From Pseudomonas lundensis (GTDB taxonomy: Bacteria > Pseudomonadota > Gammaproteobacteria > Pseudomonadales > Pseudomonadaceae): a stretch of 64,000 nt of DNA. Shown here piece by piece: positions 61,607-64,000 of the stretch. Position 1 is the first letter of the stretch. Every line of letters begins with the position of its first letter. Below the pieces are notes generated by a model, which worked only from the letters and a program-made list of their open reading frames with translations, searched no databases and was not told the origin of the DNA. The position numbers were made by a program, and so were the translations under genes. The stretch spans positions 1-64,000 of the forward strand of contig NZ_JYKY01000022.1 in the NCBI RefSeq assembly GCF_001042985.1, read 5' to 3'.

Positions 61607-61963
61607 TTACTTGCGGATCGGCTTACGCGGACCTTTGCGAGTACGCGCGTTGGTCTTGGTACGCTGACCGCGCACTGGAAGACCACGACGATGGCGCAGA
61701 CCGCGGTAGCAGCCCAAGTCCATCAAGCGTTTGATTTTCATGTTGACTTCACGACGCAGGTCACCTTCAGTGGTGAACTTTGCCACTTCGCCACGCAGCT
61801 GTTCAATCTGCTCGTCGCTCAGATCCTTGATCTTAGCGGCTGGGTTTACACCAGCATCTGCACAGATTTTCTGTGCAGTAGTGCGACCAACACCATAGAT
61901 GTAGGTCAGCGAGATAACAGTGTGCTTGTTATCTGGAATGTTAACGCCTGCAATACGGGCCAT
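61607..61963 (-). CDS. rpsM: 30S ribosomal protein S13
   Basis: This is a 118-residue S13 of the 30S head, which contacts S19, P-site tRNA and the 50S subunit. It starts MARIAGVNIPDNKHTVISLTY and ends in a basic tail (RTRKGPRKPIRK). The 129-base leader before it contains a hairpin and is where S4-mediated autoregulation would act if the E. coli scheme applies. Confidence 0.98.
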   Translation of the reverse strand: MARIAGVNIPDNKHTVISLTYIYGVGRTTAQKICADAGVNPAAKIKDLSDEQIEQLRGEVAKFTTEGDLRREVNMKIKRLMDLGCYRGLRHRRGLPVRGQRTKTNARTRKGPRKPIRK

Positions 61964-62051
61964 TCAGTGGGACTCCAATTGACAGCTACCTACGCCCCGG
62001 AAGCCAAGAAATAGGGCGCGAGATAATATCGCTGTAATAACAAATAATCAA

Positions 62052-62075
62052 CCCAGCAGCGCACTAGCTGCTGGG
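62052..62075 (-). terminator. Hairpin between rpmJ and rpsM
   Basis: CCCAGCAGC (62052-62060) and GCTGCTGGG (62067-62075) form a perfect nine-base stem with a six-base loop, 18 bases after the rpmJ stop. On the minus strand TTGATTATTTG follows, a broken T-tract. It may partly terminate the spc operon or form part of the S4-responsive leader of rpsM. Confidence 0.6.
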
Positions 62076-62092
62076 CTTCAAACAGATCACAC

Positions 62093-62209
62093 TCAGCCTT
62101 GGCGCTGTTTGTGACGTGGTTCCGCGCTGCAAATTACCCGAACAACACCTTCGCGGCGAATAATCTTGCAGTTACGGCACAGCTTTTTCACCGATGCACG
62201 AACTTTCAT
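62093..62209 (-). CDS. rpmJ: 50S ribosomal protein L36 (zinc-binding form)
   Basis: This is a 38-residue protein starting [20 protein letters not shown]. The zinc-ribbon ligands Cys11, Cys14, Cys27 and His33 are all present, so this is the C+ (zinc-containing) L36. Bacteria with Zur often carry a second, zinc-free paralogue elsewhere. It lies 28 bases after secY, the standard position at the spc-alpha junction. Confidence 0.97.
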
Positions 62210-62237
62210 CACCAACTCCTCTAACCTTATGGGTACT

Positions 62238-63566
62238 TCAGCGAAGCATTCCGCTGCCGTAGCCCTTCAGGTTGGCTTTCTTCATCAGGGATTCGTACTG
62301 GTGCGAAACGAGGTGCGATTGTACTTGCGACATGAAGTCCATAACAACCACGACAACGATCAGCAACGAGGTCCCGCCAAGGTAGAACGGAACGTTGGCT
62401 GCAACCACCAGGAATTGGGGCAGCAGACACACGGCCGTCATATAAAGAGCACCGAACAGAGTCAAACGAGTCAAAACGCCATCAATATAGCGCGCCGACT
62501 GCTCGCCTGGACGGATACCCGGAATAAAGGCACCGGACTTCTTCAGGTTTTCCGCTACGTCTTTCGGATTGAACATCAACGCCGTATAGAAGAAGCAGAA
62601 GAAAATAATCCCTGCACTAAACAGCAGAATATTCAACGGCTGACCAGGAGCGATCGACTGTGAGATGTCCTGCAACCAGCCCATACCTTCAGACTGACCA
62701 AACCAGGCACCCAGCGAAGCCGGGAACAGCAAAATGCTGCTCGCGAAAATAGCCGGGATTACGCCGGCCATATTCACTTTCAGCGGCAGGTGGCTCGTTT
62801 GAGCAGCAAACACCTTACGGCCCTGCTGACGCTTAGCGTAGTGAACAGCAATACGACGCTGGCCACGCTCAATGAACACCACAAAACCGATAATCGCTAC
62901 TGCCAGCAAACCGATAGCAACCAGGGCGAAAATATTGATATCACCCTGACGCGCAGACTCGAACGACTGCCCAATTGCTCTCGGAAGACCGGCGACGATA
63001 CCCGAAAAAATCAACATCGAGATACCGTTGCCAACTCCACGTTCAGTAATCTGCTCACCCAGCCACATCATGAACATTGCACCAGCCACAAATGTGGTCA
63101 CTGCAACGAAATGAAAGCCCAGGTCACCAGTGAACGCTACGCCCTGCCCCGCCAGACCAATGGACATGCCAATAGCCTGGACGAGAGCAAGAGCGACAGT
63201 GAGGTAGCGGGTGTACTGGCTAATCTTGCGACGGCCAGCTTCACCTTCCTTCTTCAACTGCTCCAGCTGCGGGCTAACAGCGGACATAAGCTGCATGATG
63301 ATCGATGCCGAAATGTACGGCATGATCCCCAGCGCAAAAATACTCATCCGCTCCAGCGCGCCGCCGGAAAACATGTTGAACAAGCTAAGAATGGTCCCCT
63401 CATTCTGTCGAAACAGGTCCGCCAGCCGGTCCGGGTTAATACCAGGAACTGGGATGTGTGCGCCTATCCGGTAGACGATGATCGCCAGGAATAGAAAACG
63501 CAGACGAGCCCAGAGCTCGGACAACCCGCCTTTGCTGAGCGCTGAGAGAGCACCTTGCTTAGCCAT
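62238..63566 (-). CDS. secY: Protein translocase subunit SecY
   Basis: This is a 442-residue SecY with ten membrane helices that forms the SecYEG channel for protein export and membrane insertion. It starts [19 protein letters not shown]. The plug-forming segment (about 55-75, [21 protein letters not shown]) and the C-terminal loop ([13 protein letters not shown]) are typical. Its start codon directly abuts the rplO stop. Confidence 0.97.
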
Positions 63567-64000
63567 TTATTCCTCGAACTTGCCGCCAGCTGCTTCGATA
63601 GCCGCACGCGCACCTTTGGTGGCTGCGATACCTTTGATGGTGACAGCGCGAGTCACTTCACCGGACAACATGATTTTCACACGTTGTACGTTGACGTTGA
63701 TCACGTTGGCATCCTTCAGAGTCTGCACAGTTACGATGTCGCCTTCCACTTTAGCCAGCTCGGACAAACGCACTTCTGCGCGATCCATAGCTTTCAGGGA
63801 AACGAAACCGAACTTAGGCAGACGGCGATGCAACGGCTGTTGGCCGCCTTCAAAGCCTGGAGCAATGGTGCCACCGGAGCGGGAAGTCTGACCTTTGTGA
63901 CCACGGCCACCAGTCTTACCCAAACCACTACCGATACCACGGCCCGGACGATGCTTTTCGCGACGGGAACCCGGCGCTGGACTCAGATCATTGAGCTTCA
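63567..64000 (-). CDS. rplO: 50S ribosomal protein L15 (first base of start codon outside the window)
   Basis: Reading left from the window edge, the sequence begins TG AAG CTC AAT GAT CTG, that is the ATG start less its A, which would be base 64001. The resulting 144-residue protein (MKLNDLSPAPGSRREKHRPG and onward) is full-length L15 with the glycine-rich N-terminal region GKTGGRGHKGQTSRSGG. It binds 23S rRNA late in 50S assembly. It directly precedes secY. Confidence 0.97.
   Translation of the reverse strand, partial: KLNDLSPAPGSRREKHRPGRGIGSGLGKTGGRGHKGQTSRSGGTIAPGFEGGQQPLHRRLPKFGFVSLKAMDRAEVRLSELAKVEGDIVTVQTLKDANVINVNVQRVKIMLSGEVTRAVTIKGIAATKGARAAIEAAGGKFEE

Overview
The window is a chromosomal segment of a Pseudomonas, most like the fluorescens/fragi/lundensis side of the genus. 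The evidence is the gene content and order, the protein sequences (RibA, UvrA, FtnA and ribosomal proteins read as typical Pseudomonas) and the GC-rich coding. Species assignment cannot be made from the sequence alone.

Region 1 (1-20.3 kb, all minus strand) is a type VI secretion locus with the same gene order as the H2-T6SS of P. aeruginosa: tssA-tssB-tssC-tssE-tssF-tssG-tssH(clpV)-sfa2-small lipoprotein-fha-tssJ-tssK-tssL-tssM-stp1-stk1. Sheath, baseplate, membrane complex, disassembly ATPase, a sigma54 activator and a Thr kinase/phosphatase pair are all present. No hcp, vgrG, PAAR or effector gene lies in the window. The last gene, stk1, is cut at its C-terminus by the end of an IS66-family element whose TnpC tail occupies the first 82 bases.

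Region 2 (20.6-33.3 kb) holds isoprenoid, cofactor and housekeeping genes: xseB-ispA-dxs (plus strand), a BtuB-like TonB receptor, then on the minus strand nrdR-ribD-ribE-ribBA-ribH-nusB-thiL and ribA-membrane protein-btuF. Together these make isoprenoid precursors, riboflavin and thiamine pyrophosphate, and take up cobalamin.

Region 3 (33.4-41.9 kb) holds a YbaY-like lipoprotein, a methyltransferase, a thioredoxin-TPR protein, a candidate zinc-responsive operon (DUF2796, ABC ATPase, FtsX-like permease, DUF3299) with a Zur-like box, ompW/oprG with an Anr/FNR-like box, and two nucleotide-sugar epimerase/reductase-like genes.

Region 4 (42-51.6 kb) is accessory: a YbiO-like mechanosensitive channel, a divergent LysR/MFS pair, and a partly AT-rich cassette of LysR, PrpF/GalD-like isomerase, CitMHS transporter and OprD porin that looks like a tri- or dicarboxylate uptake and isomerisation system. 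It sits where synteny with P. aeruginosa jumps from the oprG neighbourhood to the ssb-uvrA neighbourhood.

Region 5 (51.7-64 kb) is conserved core: ssb, a YajR-like MFS protein, uvrA, ftnA/bfrA, katA, and the distal end of the ribosomal protein/alpha operon (rplO-secY-rpmJ-rpsM-rpsK-rpsD-rpoA-rplQ, minus strand).

No tRNA, rRNA, CRISPR array or prophage was seen. I did not find a clearly undescribed system. The best candidates for follow-up are the PrpF/CitMHS/OprD cassette, the IS66-truncated kinase, and several unassigned palindromes in regulatory gaps.
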